Positions 42,308 to 51,610 of a stretch of DNA of 56,872 bases are shown here, in pieces. The notes beneath the pieces are model-generated. The model did not search any database. It was not told the DNA's origin and saw only the letters and a program-made list of their open reading frames with translations. This DNA is from Gemmatimonadota bacterium. GTDB lineage: Bacteria > Latescibacterota > UBA2968. Positions within the stretch are counted from its first letter, which is position 1. Each line of letters starts with the position of its first letter. Position numbers and translations under genes: made by a program. The DNA lies in the NCBI GenBank assembly GCA_002727195.1, contig PBWH01000015.1:117939-174810 (forward strand). The letters run 5' to 3'.

Positions 42308-43339
42308 TCACGACTCGACCGCGGTCGCCTGCGGAGGAAGCGTCGACGACGCGACCTGCATCGCAGACCGCTCTACAAGGGCATCGGCCACGAGTCGTAC
42401 CGCCTCTTTCACGCCCCACGTCGGCCTTGGATAGCCAATGGGAGACAGCTTGACGAGAACCTTCTGTGGCGAACGAAGGATCACGGACACACCGAAATGC
42501 TGGGAGAATGCGTCCTCACGCACCATCATCTCCACCATCAGATGGCCGCCCGGCTCTTCTCTATATATGTGCCCGGGCTTTAGCACTACAGTCACGCCAC
42601 AGTGCTTGAGTGTTGCCGTCTCGAGATTGGCGTTCTTGAGCAGTGTGTCCGGCTCATACGAACCTTCAAGCAAAACGTTCGGCATATCCTCGATCCGTTC
42701 CGACCGACCCGGTTCCGTCGTGGCGGTCGCGTTGGTCCATTCAAAGAAGTGAATCTTCGACCCGATCTCTCGGGCCTTCTGTTCGTATTTCGTTGGCTTC
42801 CGTCCGGGGATGTCAGAGACGTATGTCGTGCCGTGCTTCGACGCGAGCTTGGATTGGCCCTCAAGTACCTCGATAATCCACTCGGCATAGTCGGCATGGT
42901 CTGTCCCGATCATCAGTTCGCCGTCGGGCGTCAAACGTCGGCTAACCAGATCGACGAAGGCCGGCTGAATTAGACGTCGGCTGTGGTGCCGCTCCTTCGG
43001 CCAGGGATCCGGGAAGTTGACGAACAGACGTGCCACATCCCCTGGAGCAAACAGACTGTCGAAGGCGAAGGAAGCGTCCGCCTGGATCACCCGGACGTTC
43101 TCGATCCCGTTCTCTTTCAGCCGGGCGAAGAGCCTCTGAAGGCTGCCCAGCGACCGCTCGATGCCTACGAACTGTCGGTCCGAAGATGCCTGCGCGAGAT
43201 CGGCGAGAAACGCGCCATTCCCGAACCCGATCTCGACATCGAGCGGACCGTCGAATCCGAACAGGGCCTTCCGGTTGAGCGGCCAGTCCAGTTGCGTCCA
43301 CGGAACCGAATAGAGATGTAGTGCAGTAGAGAGTTTCAT
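42308..43339 (-). CDS. trmB: tRNA (guanine-N7-)-methyltransferase with long C-terminal extension
   Basis: 343 residues; typical TrmB is about 210-240, so the last 110 or so are an extension. SAM fold 'DVEIGFGNGAFLADLA' and the TrmB signature 'FVNFPDPWPKERHHSRRL' are clear, plus 'LMIGTDHADYAEWI'. Methylates G46 of the tRNA variable loop. The extension ('CGVTVVLKPGHIYREEPGGH', 'VSVILRSPQKVLVKL') resembles that of Aquifex/Thermotoga-type TrmB proteins. Confidence 0.93.
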   Translation of the reverse strand: MKLSTALHLYSVPWTQLDWPLNRKALFGFDGPLDVEIGFGNGAFLADLAQASSDRQFVGIERSLGSLQRLFARLKENGIENVRVIQADASFAFDSLFAPGDVARLFVNFPDPWPKERHHSRRLIQPAFVDLVSRRLTPDGELMIGTDHADYAEWIIEVLEGQSKLASKHGTTYVSDIPGRKPTKYEQKAREIGSKIHFFEWTNATATTEPGRSERIEDMPNVLLEGSYEPDTLLKNANLETATLKHCGVTVVLKPGHIYREEPGGHLMVEMMVREDAFSQHFGVSVILRSPQKVLVKLSPIGYPRPTWGVKEAVRLVADALVERSAMQVASSTLPPQATAVES

Positions 43340-43424
43340 TTAACCGAGTAAGCGGATGACATGACCCGGGGAGACACCTAGACAGACAACTTTAAGTGTA
43401 CTTGCCTGCCCATGCGCTGTCACG

Positions 43425-44819
43425 CTAAAACAGCTGTCCTTGCTGGGTGAGAGATCGGCCGGTGATCGCCGCCACCTTCGCCACATACGCGTCGCGGTCG
43501 AACTTTCGCTTCAGGCCGTTTGCATTCATGTAGCGGACAGTCCCGAAGATCGGTCGCTCCTGCCACGGGCGATCGTGTTTACCGAAGCACCAGGCAACGC
43601 CGGCATACGAGTTTACGTCCCGGCCGTCGAGTTCGTACTTGTTGTTGAGGTATAGCGCCATCTCGAACGCCTCTTCGGGCGAGTCGCTCCACTCGAGTAT
43701 TTTCTTTCCCCAGTACATCCGCATGTAGCTGTGCATTTTCCCGATGGCGACCATCTCCGTCTGCGCCGCATTCCAGTAGGGGTCGTGGGTTTCGGCCTGC
43801 TCGAATGCGTCCCGGTCATACACGTGCTCACGCGGATCGTCCCGGTGCTTGTCGAGCGTCTGCTGAGCCCAATCAGGCAAACAACTGTAGCGATCGTAGT
43901 CAGGCTGAAAGGTGCAGAAGTTCTGGCTCAACTCCCTGCGAACGATCAACTCTTCAAGGAAGGCATCGACCCCTTCGCTCGTGCGGTCGTCGCAGGCAGC
44001 CTGGATTTTAAGTGCGATATCGAGTACGGAGATTTGCCCGAAGTGGAGATACGGGCTGAGGTTTGACACGCCATCCAGGTTCGGATCGTTCCGATCACCA
44101 TCGTAATCGGCGAGCTTCGTCTGGATGAACCTCTGCAGATGCCACGCACCTTCCCGCTCTCCTCCCACATAGGTATCGACCCGCTGTACTGAGCGATCGA
44201 TGGCCAGATCTCGCAAGAGATGATCGACATCCTCGATGTTCAGGTCGCCACGCACATCGTCCTTGTAGAGAACCTTCGGGCGTGTTTCCACCAGCGGTTT
44301 CAGATAGTCGCTAAGCGATCGATGAATCTTTGGCCGAATCGTGCGTGCCGCATACTCCGCTTTGTCGGAAACAACGCTCACGGGAACGACGGCATCCGAC
44401 TCGACCTCGATCACCCGACAACCCGCCTCCTTCGCCACACGATCTCGCCAGACGCGTTGTATCCGCAAGTAACCGCGATCCGTCACCAGAACAGCCGCCC
44501 GCTTCGCTTGCTCGATCGCCACGGTGTCGGGTGACCCGCGGAACACGGCGAACCCGATCCCTCTCTGCTTGGCCGAAATGCTAACGTCGCGCAATCCTTC
44601 GAGCATAAACGCATAATGACGCTCGTTGGCCTCGGGATAGTTATCGGTCAACCCGAAGACGATCAGCACCGGCAGGTCGCGTTCGTTCGCCAGCCGTATC
44701 GAGTACGTCAGCGCGTGGTTATACCGTACACGATGCGACGCCTGCATCCAATATTGGACATAAGCGCCGCTCCGTTCAGGTGCCACATTCAGATCTCTTA
44801 CACGCGTTTCCTGGATCAT
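43425..44819 (-). CDS. phr: Class II CPD photolyase
   Basis: 464 residues. Class II marks include 'QYWMQASHRVRYNHAL', 'LPVLIVFGLTDNYPEANERH', 'YLHFGQISVLDIALK', 'ELIVRRELSQNFC' and 'MHSYMRMYWGKKILEWS', 'LNNKYELDGRDVNSYAGVAW'. Binds FAD and uses blue light to split cyclobutane pyrimidine dimers. Encoded just downstream, on the same strand, of a UV endonuclease, and followed by trmB. No CarH-type repeat was found before it. Confidence 0.95.
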   Translation of the reverse strand: MIQETRVRDLNVAPERSGAYVQYWMQASHRVRYNHALTYSIRLANERDLPVLIVFGLTDNYPEANERHYAFMLEGLRDVSISAKQRGIGFAVFRGSPDTVAIEQAKRAAVLVTDRGYLRIQRVWRDRVAKEAGCRVIEVESDAVVPVSVVSDKAEYAARTIRPKIHRSLSDYLKPLVETRPKVLYKDDVRGDLNIEDVDHLLRDLAIDRSVQRVDTYVGGEREGAWHLQRFIQTKLADYDGDRNDPNLDGVSNLSPYLHFGQISVLDIALKIQAACDDRTSEGVDAFLEELIVRRELSQNFCTFQPDYDRYSCLPDWAQQTLDKHRDDPREHVYDRDAFEQAETHDPYWNAAQTEMVAIGKMHSYMRMYWGKKILEWSDSPEEAFEMALYLNNKYELDGRDVNSYAGVAWCFGKHDRPWQERPIFGTVRYMNANGLKRKFDRDAYVAKVAAITGRSLTQQGQLF

Positions 44820-45009
44820 CCGTCACCTCATTTGCAGGCTCCAGCCTGAGAACGCTAACGGAGAATGGTTAATTCTTCTCCGTCGTATCCCGCAACAGCC
44901 GCTCCACCTCCGGGTGCTTGCGAACCCGCCCAACCTCTGATGTCTCACTGCTTCTTCAAATTCTGGCGCGGACCGGTCGTCCTAACGCAGTTTCTAGTGA
45001 GGTAGAGAG
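44820..45009. other. 190-base spacer between uvsE and phr
   Basis: No gene. A weak inverted repeat GGAGAA / TTCTCC near 44862 may fold. No repeat resembling the 11-base operator units at 46004 was found. Confidence 0.35.
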
Positions 45010-45876
45010 CTAAACCACAGCGGCCTCCTTCTGGAAGGACAGCGCGAGCTCCTTGTCCTTCGCTTCCACCATCACGTCAACGTCTCGCCGTGGTAGGACA
45101 CGCAGCATCAACTCAAAGTCATCCGGCTCGATCCTGGCCGAGTGTGCGCCTGTCATTTTGTCCGGGTCCTGGCTGGACAGATGGATTTTCGGCCGTCGAT
45201 CTCCCCACGTCGGGAACGCCAGATTGAACGCGTCCTCCAGACTGAGTTGGTCTGGATTGATCCGGTGATGCAGCGTGTCCACGATCGCGGGGATACCAAG
45301 CCGGTTCGCCACCTCGACCACATCGGTGATCGGCCAGGTGCGCTCGTCACATTCCAGAGCGAGATACTTGAGAATCTGGGGCTCCGAGGCGAGACAGTCG
45401 GTAAAGCGATCCTTGGCGGCTTGACGATCATCGTAAGCACCACCGAGATGCAGGACGATCACGCCGTCTGATGCGCCGAGAAGGTCTAGCGCTGTGGCGG
45501 AATAGCGTAACTCGGCCAGACCACGCGAACGCACGTCCTTATCGGGACTACCTGGATTGATGAACTGCCCCGGATGCATCGACAGTCGCTGACGAAGATA
45601 CTGCGCCTGCCTGCCAATCCGCTCGAGGGCGGGTCCGTAGTAGTCGACCCAATCGAACGGGAAATCCGGGTAGGATCCGAAAGGCACCAGATGTTGCCCG
45701 ATCCGGAAGAGTCGCCAGCCTTGATTCGTGTTCCACTTCAGGATCGATTCCAGCCCCTCGAGATTCCGGCGGATGGCGTCGTGCACCCGATCCTGATTCG
45801 ACAGGGATTTGAGACGCAACGAGTGGTTGGTCGATGCGGACAGCGTAAGGTTCTGACACGGATAGCCAAGTCGCAT
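45010..45876 (-). CDS. uvsE: UV-damage endonuclease UvsE/UvdE
   Basis: 288 residues from ATG 45876 ('MRLGYPCQNLTLSAS'). TIM-barrel nuclease with metal-site motifs 'MHPGQFINPGSPD', 'GVIVLHLGGAYDDRQ', 'LALECDERTW', 'PAIVDTLHHRINP' and 'DVMVEAKDKELAL'. Nicks 5' to UV photoproducts and other lesions, the light-independent alternative to photolyase. It is divergent from the lipid operon across a 205-base spacer. Confidence 0.95.
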   Translation of the reverse strand: MRLGYPCQNLTLSASTNHSLRLKSLSNQDRVHDAIRRNLEGLESILKWNTNQGWRLFRIGQHLVPFGSYPDFPFDWVDYYGPALERIGRQAQYLRQRLSMHPGQFINPGSPDKDVRSRGLAELRYSATALDLLGASDGVIVLHLGGAYDDRQAAKDRFTDCLASEPQILKYLALECDERTWPITDVVEVANRLGIPAIVDTLHHRINPDQLSLEDAFNLAFPTWGDRRPKIHLSSQDPDKMTGAHSARIEPDDFELMLRVLPRRDVDVMVEAKDKELALSFQKEAAVV

Positions 45877-46003
45877 AGCACAACTCCTGAATAATTTCCG
45901 GAAAGTCTATCAATGCCAGATCGCGTGACAAGAGGAGCCCCACCGATCGATATTCCTCGCTAACCTATTGTTTTTATAATTGCTATCGACCAGAACGAAA
46001 AAG

Positions 46004-46025
46004 CTCGACAAAACCTTGACAAGAG
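46004..46025 (+). promoter_or_regulatory. Two abutting 11-base direct repeats, candidate CarH/LitR operator 1
   Basis: CTCGACAAAAC (46004-46014) followed directly by CTTGACAAGAG (46015-46025); the second contains the -35 TTGACA. The half-site nTnGACA resembles the nTnTACA unit with 11-base period known for CarH operators. The same arrangement precedes the sigma-factor gene (56317-56338), 17 of 22 bases identical. Confidence 0.6.
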
Positions 46026-46044
46026 GCTTTATTCTTGAATGTTT
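46016..46044 (+). promoter_or_regulatory. Promoter of the light-responsive lipid operon
   Basis: TTGACA (46016-46021), 17-base spacer, ATGTTT (46039-46044). The -35 is perfect and lies in the repeat; the -10 is weak, as expected for a regulated promoter. Confidence 0.5.
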
Positions 46045-46081
46045 CCTGTGTTTGCTGCTGCAAGCCATTTAGGGAGTGTCT

Positions 46082-47008
46082 ATGTCTATGTCTTCGTTTG
46101 TCAGCCCGATCACCCGTTGGTTCGATACCACCACGGGCGCTCGTGTCTCCGACACAGATCTGGATCGTGTCGATCTGATCCGTATTCTGCCTTTCATCCT
46201 GCTCCACCTGTCTGCGCTCTTCGTGCTTGCCGTCGGGTGGAGTCCGGTCGCAGTAACGGTAGCCGTCATGGCCTATTTGATCAGGATGTTTGCCGTCACT
46301 GGCTTCTACCACCGCTACTTCTCTCATCGATCCTACCGGACTTCCAGGATCGGTCAGTTTGTCTTCGCGCTTCTCGGTGCCACAGCCGTCCAACGCGGTC
46401 CGCTCTGGTGGGCGGCCCACCACCGTCACCACCATCGCCATTCCGACAGCGAACAGGATCCCCACTCCCCCGGGCGTAACGGGTTTCTCTGGAGCCATAT
46501 GCTCTGGCTGACGACTCGCCGAAACTTCGCGACGGACACTTCGGCCGTACCCGACCTGGCCCGATTCCCCGAACTCCGTTTCCTCGACCGATTCGACATC
46601 CTCGTCCCCGCCCTTTTCGCGACTGGTATGTATGTCCTCGGAGAACTCCTTCCACCAGCCTTCGAAACGAGTGGATGGCAGATGGGGGTGTGGGGGTTTA
46701 TCATCTCGACCCTGGTCCTGTTCCACGGAACGTGCACAATCAACTCGCTGGCCCACCGATTCGGTAAGCGGCGCTACGACACGGAAGATGACAGCCGGAA
46801 CAGCTGGATCCTCGCGCTGGTCACGCTCGGCGAGGGGTGGCACAACAACCATCACCACTGCCCGGGAGCAGTCAGGCAGGGCTTCTATTGGTGGGAGATC
46901 GACGTCACCTACTACGTGCTGAAAGGTCTCGAGCGGATCGGCGTTATCTGGGACCTGAACGACGTGCCTGAAAGAGCATACCAGCCATCTCAGGAGGTCC
47001 GGACATGA
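46082..47008 (+). CDS. Membrane fatty-acid (acyl-CoA/acyl-lipid delta-9-type) desaturase
   Basis: 308 residues from ATG 46082, with AGGGAG five bases upstream; GTG 46076 is possible. Di-iron His boxes: 'HRYFSHRSY', 'AAHHRHHHRHSD' and 'EGWHNNHHHCPG'. Four transmembrane helices. Introduces a cis double bond into acyl chains. As the first gene of the operon it would supply the unsaturated chain that the two CFA-like methyltransferases downstream need. Its stop overlaps the next start (ATGA). Confidence 0.94.
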   Translation: MSMSSFVSPITRWFDTTTGARVSDTDLDRVDLIRILPFILLHLSALFVLAVGWSPVAVTVAVMAYLIRMFAVTGFYHRYFSHRSYRTSRIGQFVFALLGATAVQRGPLWWAAHHRHHHRHSDSEQDPHSPGRNGFLWSHMLWLTTRRNFATDTSAVPDLARFPELRFLDRFDILVPALFATGMYVLGELLPPAFETSGWQMGVWGFIISTLVLFHGTCTINSLAHRFGKRRYDTEDDSRNSWILALVTLGEGWHNNHHHCPGAVRQGFYWWEIDVTYYVLKGLERIGVIWDLNDVPERAYQPSQEVRT

Positions 47009-48285
47009 GGCAGCGAATCGCCATCGTTGGGATGGGTATCTCGGGTCTCGTCGCCGCACACAGGCTCCACGAGGCCCACGACATCACCGTCTATGAAGCG
47101 AACGACTATATCGGCGGGCACACCCACACCATCGAGGTTGAGAGAGACGGACGCGTGTGGCCCGTTGACACGGGGTTCATCGTCTTCAACGAGCGGAACT
47201 ACGTCAACTTCATCGCCCTCCTCGACGAGTTGGGTGTATCGTCGCATCCGACCACCATGAGCTTCAGTGTCCGTTGTGATACGGCCAACCTCGAGTATAA
47301 CGGGACCTCCCTGGAGAAGCTGTTCGTGCAGCGTCGCAACATGCTGCGCCCGTCGTTCCACAGGATGGTCCGCGACATCGTTCGCTTCTACCGTGAGTCA
47401 AGAGAGCTGCTCGAGGGGCACGATGACACCACCACGCTCGGCGAATATCTGAACTTGAACGGCTACAGCAGGGAGTTCACGGACCACCACATCATCCCTA
47501 TGGGATCCGCCATATGGTCAGCTGACCCGGTGGACATGCTGACATTCCCGGCAACCACCTTCGTCCGCTTCTTCGACCACCACGGGTTCCTCGACCTCAA
47601 GGACCGTCCACAATGGCGTGTCGTGGATGGGGGTTCGCACGCCTATGTGAAGCGCCTGACGATACCGTTCCGCCATCGCATCCGCCTGAATACACCTGTC
47701 CGGTCCATCGCACGGACCGGAGACGAGATCTGGATTGCTGCCAGCGACGATACCGTCGAAAAATACGACGCTGTATTCATCGCCTGTCACAGCGATCAGG
47801 CGCTCAGGATGCTGGAGGCCCCGACACCGTCGGAGCAGGACATACTGGGCGCCATCCCGTACGCAGAGAATCCCGTTGTGCTCCACACGGACACATCGCT
47901 GCTGCCCAAACGCAAACGCGCGTGGGCCAGCTGGAACTACCTCCTCCCGGGAGATGGACGGAGTGGCGCTACCGTCACCTACAACCAGAACATCCTACAG
48001 GGACTCGACGCCCCAGAAACGTTCTGCGTTTCGCTGAACCAGACGGATCGGATCGATCCGGCTCGCGTCATCCAGTCATTCACCTACCACCACCCCCAAT
48101 ACACCGTTGGAACTGTCGCGGCCCAGCGCCGGAAGGACGAGATCAGCGGACAGGAGAACACATACTACTGCGGAGCCTACTGGGGCTTCGGATTCCACGA
48201 GGACGGCGTAAACAGTGCGATCGATGCAGTGAACGCGTTCGAGGAGAATCTGGCGTGCAGAGCTGCCTATACGAAGGCCGGTTGA
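47005..48285 (+). CDS. FAD-dependent oxidoreductase of the CFA/DUF1365 cluster type
   Basis: 426 residues from ATG 47005, overlapping the desaturase stop. Dinucleotide fold 'IAIVGMGISGLVAAHRLHEA' and 'VYEANDYIGGHTHTIEVERD'; 'CGAYWGFGFHEDGVNSA' is the C-terminal FAD contact. This amine-oxidase-like protein is almost always encoded with DUF1365 and a CFA-like methyltransferase in light or singlet-oxygen regulated clusters. Related flavoproteins are thought to oxidise methylated or cyclopropane acyl chains; exact reaction here unproven. Confidence 0.93.
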   Translation: MRQRIAIVGMGISGLVAAHRLHEAHDITVYEANDYIGGHTHTIEVERDGRVWPVDTGFIVFNERNYVNFIALLDELGVSSHPTTMSFSVRCDTANLEYNGTSLEKLFVQRRNMLRPSFHRMVRDIVRFYRESRELLEGHDDTTTLGEYLNLNGYSREFTDHHIIPMGSAIWSADPVDMLTFPATTFVRFFDHHGFLDLKDRPQWRVVDGGSHAYVKRLTIPFRHRIRLNTPVRSIARTGDEIWIAASDDTVEKYDAVFIACHSDQALRMLEAPTPSEQDILGAIPYAENPVVLHTDTSLLPKRKRAWASWNYLLPGDGRSGATVTYNQNILQGLDAPETFCVSLNQTDRIDPARVIQSFTYHHPQYTVGTVAAQRRKDEISGQENTYYCGAYWGFGFHEDGVNSAIDAVNAFEENLACRAAYTKAG

Positions 48286-49013
48286 GACACCGACGCTTTT
48301 CCCCGACCGAAAACACCTTCGCGTATCGCCTTTTCATGGTGTATCTCGACCTCGAGGAGATGGAGGATGCCTTCCGCTGTCACCCGCTCTGGTCCGTGAG
48401 ACACCCCAACTTGGCCGACTTCACCCGAGGCGATCACCTGGGCGACGCCCGAGTCCCGCTCCATACCTCGGTCAGGGATCTCATTGAAGAGCAGACCGGG
48501 AACAGACCGTCAGGCCCTGTCCGACTACTCACACACTTCCGCTACTTCGGCTATCGCTTCAATCCGGTCAGCTTTTACTACGCGCACGATGCGGAAGGGA
48601 CTCTGGACACGATCGTCGCCGAAATCAACAACACACCGTGGGGTGAACAGCACACCTACGTGTTGAGCGAAGAGCTAAACGTGGGGACGCCCACCCACCG
48701 CCGGTACGAATTCGACAAGTCGTTTCACGTATCGCCATTCATGCCGATGGATCACGATTATACGTGGCGATTCACCGACCCTGATGAGAGACTCGCGATC
48801 CACATGGACAACCACGACGCCGACGGTCGGTGTTTCGACGCCACCCTTACGATGACGAGAACCGAGCTTTCACGGACGAGCCTGTCCCGCGTGCTGATCC
48901 AATATCCCCTGATGACAGCCCAGGTGATCGCGTCCATTTACTGGCAGGCCACGAAGCTTTGGCTCAAGGGGACACCCGTCTACGACCATCCGGCGACAAC
49001 AAACGGTAATTGA
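48255..49013 (+). CDS. DUF1365 protein
   Basis: 252 residues from GTG 48255, with GAGGAG eight bases upstream, overlapping the flavoprotein end by 31 bases; the longer open frame upstream is spurious. Marks: 'EGRLRHRRFSPTENTFAYRL', 'LLTHFRYFGYRFNPVSFYY', 'IVAEINNTPWGEQHTYVL' and 'FDKSFHVSPFMPMDHDYTWR'. Function unknown, but constantly linked with the flavoprotein and CFA-like genes flanking it. Confidence 0.92.
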   Translation: MQSCLYEGRLRHRRFSPTENTFAYRLFMVYLDLEEMEDAFRCHPLWSVRHPNLADFTRGDHLGDARVPLHTSVRDLIEEQTGNRPSGPVRLLTHFRYFGYRFNPVSFYYAHDAEGTLDTIVAEINNTPWGEQHTYVLSEELNVGTPTHRRYEFDKSFHVSPFMPMDHDYTWRFTDPDERLAIHMDNHDADGRCFDATLTMTRTELSRTSLSRVLIQYPLMTAQVIASIYWQATKLWLKGTPVYDHPATTNGN

Positions 49014-49026
49014 GAGGAATACCAAC

Positions 49027-50301
49027 GTGAAGACCTTTACCCCCGTCGATCGTGCAATTCGTTCCCTAGTGCTAACGAAGCTCCAGAAGATCCGTGTCGG
49101 GTTCATCATCATCGAGGACGCCGACGGATCCTACGCCTGCGGCCATCCGGACGCAGACCTTCAGGCCCAAATACGTGTCGAGGACCCACGCTTCTACCGA
49201 TTGGCCGCCCTCGGTGGAGACGTTGCTGTCGCGGACGCATACCTGGACGGTGCCTGGACCTGTCCGGACCTCGTCTCCTTCTTCCGGATCATCATCCGAA
49301 ACACGACGTTCCTGGAGCGCACGGCCTCAGGGTCAGCACGACTGGGCGACTTGGTATCTCGTCTCGTACACGCACTCCATCGGAACACGCGATCGGGCAG
49401 CAGGAAGAACATTGCCGCCCACTACGACCTCGGAAACGACCTGTTCGAGACCTTCCTGGACGACACGATGATGTACTCCTGCGCCATCTATCCCTCCGAG
49501 AACAGTACGTTGGAGGAGGCCTCGCACCATAAGAACGACCAGATCTGCAGCAAGCTGGACCTGTCGCCGTCCGACCATCTCCTCGAAATCGGTACGGGTT
49601 GGGGTGGTTTCGCCATCCACGCAGCGACCAACTATGGGTGCCGGGTCACCACAACGACGATTTCCAAAGAGCAGTACCGTCTCGCTCAACACAGGATAGC
49701 GGCGGTCGGCCTGGAGAATCGGATCACGGTCCTTCTGGAGGACTATCGAGATCTGACCGGTGCATATGACAAGCTCGCATCGATCGAAATGATCGAAGCA
49801 GTCGGCCACCAGTACTACGATGACTACTTCGAGACGTGTTCCCGACTCCTGAAACCTGACGGACTGATGCTGCTGCAGGCCATCACCATCAGCGACTGGG
49901 CCTTCGAGCGACACAAGCGGTCCGTCGACTTCATCAAGAGCCACATCTTTCCCGGTAGCTGCATCCCCTCTGTCACGGCGATCTCTGACAGCCTGGCCTC
50001 GGTCACCGACATGCGGCTCGTACACCTCGAGGACATCGGGCCTCACTATGTTCGAACACTCCAGGAGTGGCGGTCACGCTTCACGAAGGCCCGGGCCCGG
50101 ATCTCGGAGATGGGGTATGACGAACGTTTCATCCGGGGCTGGCACTACTACCTCACCTACTGCGAAGCCGGATTCGAAGAACGCTACATCTCGGACGCGC
50201 ATCTCCTGCTGGCGAAACCCCTGAACAGACCTGCTCCCGTGCTTCCGGGGATCCGGGATGCTTCTGAACGACGGCCCATCGAAGCGGCTCTTACGGCGTG
50301 A
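49027..50301 (+). CDS. Cyclopropane-fatty-acyl-phospholipid synthase family methyltransferase, copy 1
   Basis: 424 residues from GTG 49027, with GAGAGGA upstream. N-terminal lipid-binding region, then 'NIAAHYDLGNDLFETFLDDT', 'MMYSCAIYPSE', SAM loop 'LLEIGTGWGGFAIHAA', 'SIEMIEAVGHQYYDDYF' and 'SHIFPGSCIPSV', all in CFA synthase order. Transfers a methylene or methyl from SAM to the double bond of membrane phospholipid acyl chains. The end overlaps the DUF2878 start. Confidence 0.95.
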   Translation: MKTFTPVDRAIRSLVLTKLQKIRVGFIIIEDADGSYACGHPDADLQAQIRVEDPRFYRLAALGGDVAVADAYLDGAWTCPDLVSFFRIIIRNTTFLERTASGSARLGDLVSRLVHALHRNTRSGSRKNIAAHYDLGNDLFETFLDDTMMYSCAIYPSENSTLEEASHHKNDQICSKLDLSPSDHLLEIGTGWGGFAIHAATNYGCRVTTTTISKEQYRLAQHRIAAVGLENRITVLLEDYRDLTGAYDKLASIEMIEAVGHQYYDDYFETCSRLLKPDGLMLLQAITISDWAFERHKRSVDFIKSHIFPGSCIPSVTAISDSLASVTDMRLVHLEDIGPHYVRTLQEWRSRFTKARARISEMGYDERFIRGWHYYLTYCEAGFEERYISDAHLLLAKPLNRPAPVLPGIRDASERRPIEAALTA

Positions 50302-50804
50302 TGACGCTGCCCAACATCGTCGGCGTCAACGTTGGATGGTGGGCGTGTGTACTCGGTGCAGCCAGAGGAAACGAGTGGATCGGTCCGGCAGTCGTGATCG
50401 GCCACCTCGCCGTTCACCTCGGTCTCTCGCGGAACCGGACTGACATCGGACGCTTCCTCACCGTGGCGGCAGTCGTCGGGTTCTGTATCGATTCGTTCCT
50501 TGGCTACAAGGGTGCACTCATCCATCTGTCTGGGTGGCTATCGCCGCTCTGGATGGTCGCCCTCTGGCCCAACTTTGCGACCTCGCTCACCACATCGCTC
50601 GTCTTTCTGAAGGAACGTCTGATTCTGGCGTCGGCTCTGGGCACGATGGCCGGTCCAGTGGCCTATGCTGGGGGCGCCGCATTGGGCGCCCTGCGAGTTA
50701 CCTCGGGCGGATGGCTATGGGTTGCAGTGGCCTGGACGATCGCGATGCCTCTGCTCGTCTACCTGTCACCCGTAGTCCAGCCAGCCGAAGACGACCTGGC
50801 ATAG
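50298..50804 (+). CDS. DUF2878 membrane protein
   Basis: 168 residues from GTG 50298 (or ATG 50301), overlapping the previous stop by four bases. Five or six hydrophobic helices; 'NIVGVNVGWWACVLGAARGN', 'FCIDSFLGYKGALIH', 'LWPNFATSLTTSL' and 'GPVAYAGGAALGAL' are DUF2878 marks. Unknown function; repeatedly found in CFA/DUF1365 light-stress clusters. Confidence 0.92.
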   Translation: MMTLPNIVGVNVGWWACVLGAARGNEWIGPAVVIGHLAVHLGLSRNRTDIGRFLTVAAVVGFCIDSFLGYKGALIHLSGWLSPLWMVALWPNFATSLTTSLVFLKERLILASALGTMAGPVAYAGGAALGALRVTSGGWLWVAVAWTIAMPLLVYLSPVVQPAEDDLA

Positions 50805-50815
50805 CGAGTAACAGC

Positions 50816-51610
50816 GTGACTCTGTTTCAGACAACTGTCGCGACCGCCCTGCTGGCGTGCGTCCTCATGTCCATCATCTGGCTTATCCAGATGCGTACGG
50901 GCGATGCCGGGATCGTTGATGTGGTCTGGTCGGGCGCCCTGGGAATCGCCGCCGTTGTTGCCGCTGTCTGGAGTTCAGGACACCCGACGCGCAGGGTGAT
51001 CGTGGGGGTGATCGCCGGCGTATGGTCGGCTCGCCTGACGATCTACCTGTTTGTCGACCGTATCCTTCGGGCCGAAAACGAGGACGGTCGATACCGGATG
51101 CTCAGGGAGCAGTGGGGCCCGTCAGCCCAGCCCTGGCTGTTCGTGTTCTTCCAGGGGCAGGCATTCTTCGTGGTCGCCTTCTCTGTGCCGTTCTTCGTCG
51201 CAGCGGGAAACCAACAGCCGATCGGGTGGTACGACTATGCCGCCATCGCGATGTGGGTGATCTCGATCGCCGGCGAATCACTCGCCGATCGGCAGCTGTC
51301 CGCGCATCGATCTCGGCCCGAGAACAGAGGCCGAACGTGCCGGACAGGCCTGTGGGCCTACTCCAGGCATCCCAACTACTTCTTCGAGTGGCTTCACTGG
51401 TGGAGCTACGTGCTCCTCAGCCTGGGGGCCGCATACTGGTGGCTGTCTCCCGCCGCCGCTGTCTTCATGCTCTTCCTTCTTTTCTATGTGACGGGCATTC
51501 CCTACACCGAGAAACGCGCGCGCGCCACCAGAGGCAATGACTATCGCGACTACCAGCGAACCACGAGCGTCTTCGTGCCGTGGTTCCCGAAAGGAGAGCA
51601 ACCCAAGTGA
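50816..51610 (+). CDS. DUF1295 membrane protein (steroid-reductase-like fold)
   Basis: 264 residues from GTG 50816, eleven bases after the DUF2878 stop. Several transmembrane helices and the C-terminal ICMT/steroid 5-alpha-reductase-like block '[20 protein letters not shown]' followed by '[20 protein letters not shown]', the presumed NADPH or SAM-binding end. Probably reduces or modifies a lipid in the membrane. Overlaps the next start by four bases (GTGA). Confidence 0.93.
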   Translation: MTLFQTTVATALLACVLMSIIWLIQMRTGDAGIVDVVWSGALGIAAVVAAVWSSGHPTRRVIVGVIAGVWSARLTIYLFVDRILRAENEDGRYRMLREQWGPSAQPWLFVFFQGQAFFVVAFSVPFFVAAGNQQPIGWYDYAAIAMWVISIAGESLADRQLSAHRSRPENRGRTCRTGLWAYSRHPNYFFEWLHWWSYVLLSLGAAYWWLSPAAAVFMLFLLFYVTGIPYTEKRARATRGNDYRDYQRTTSVFVPWFPKGEQPK

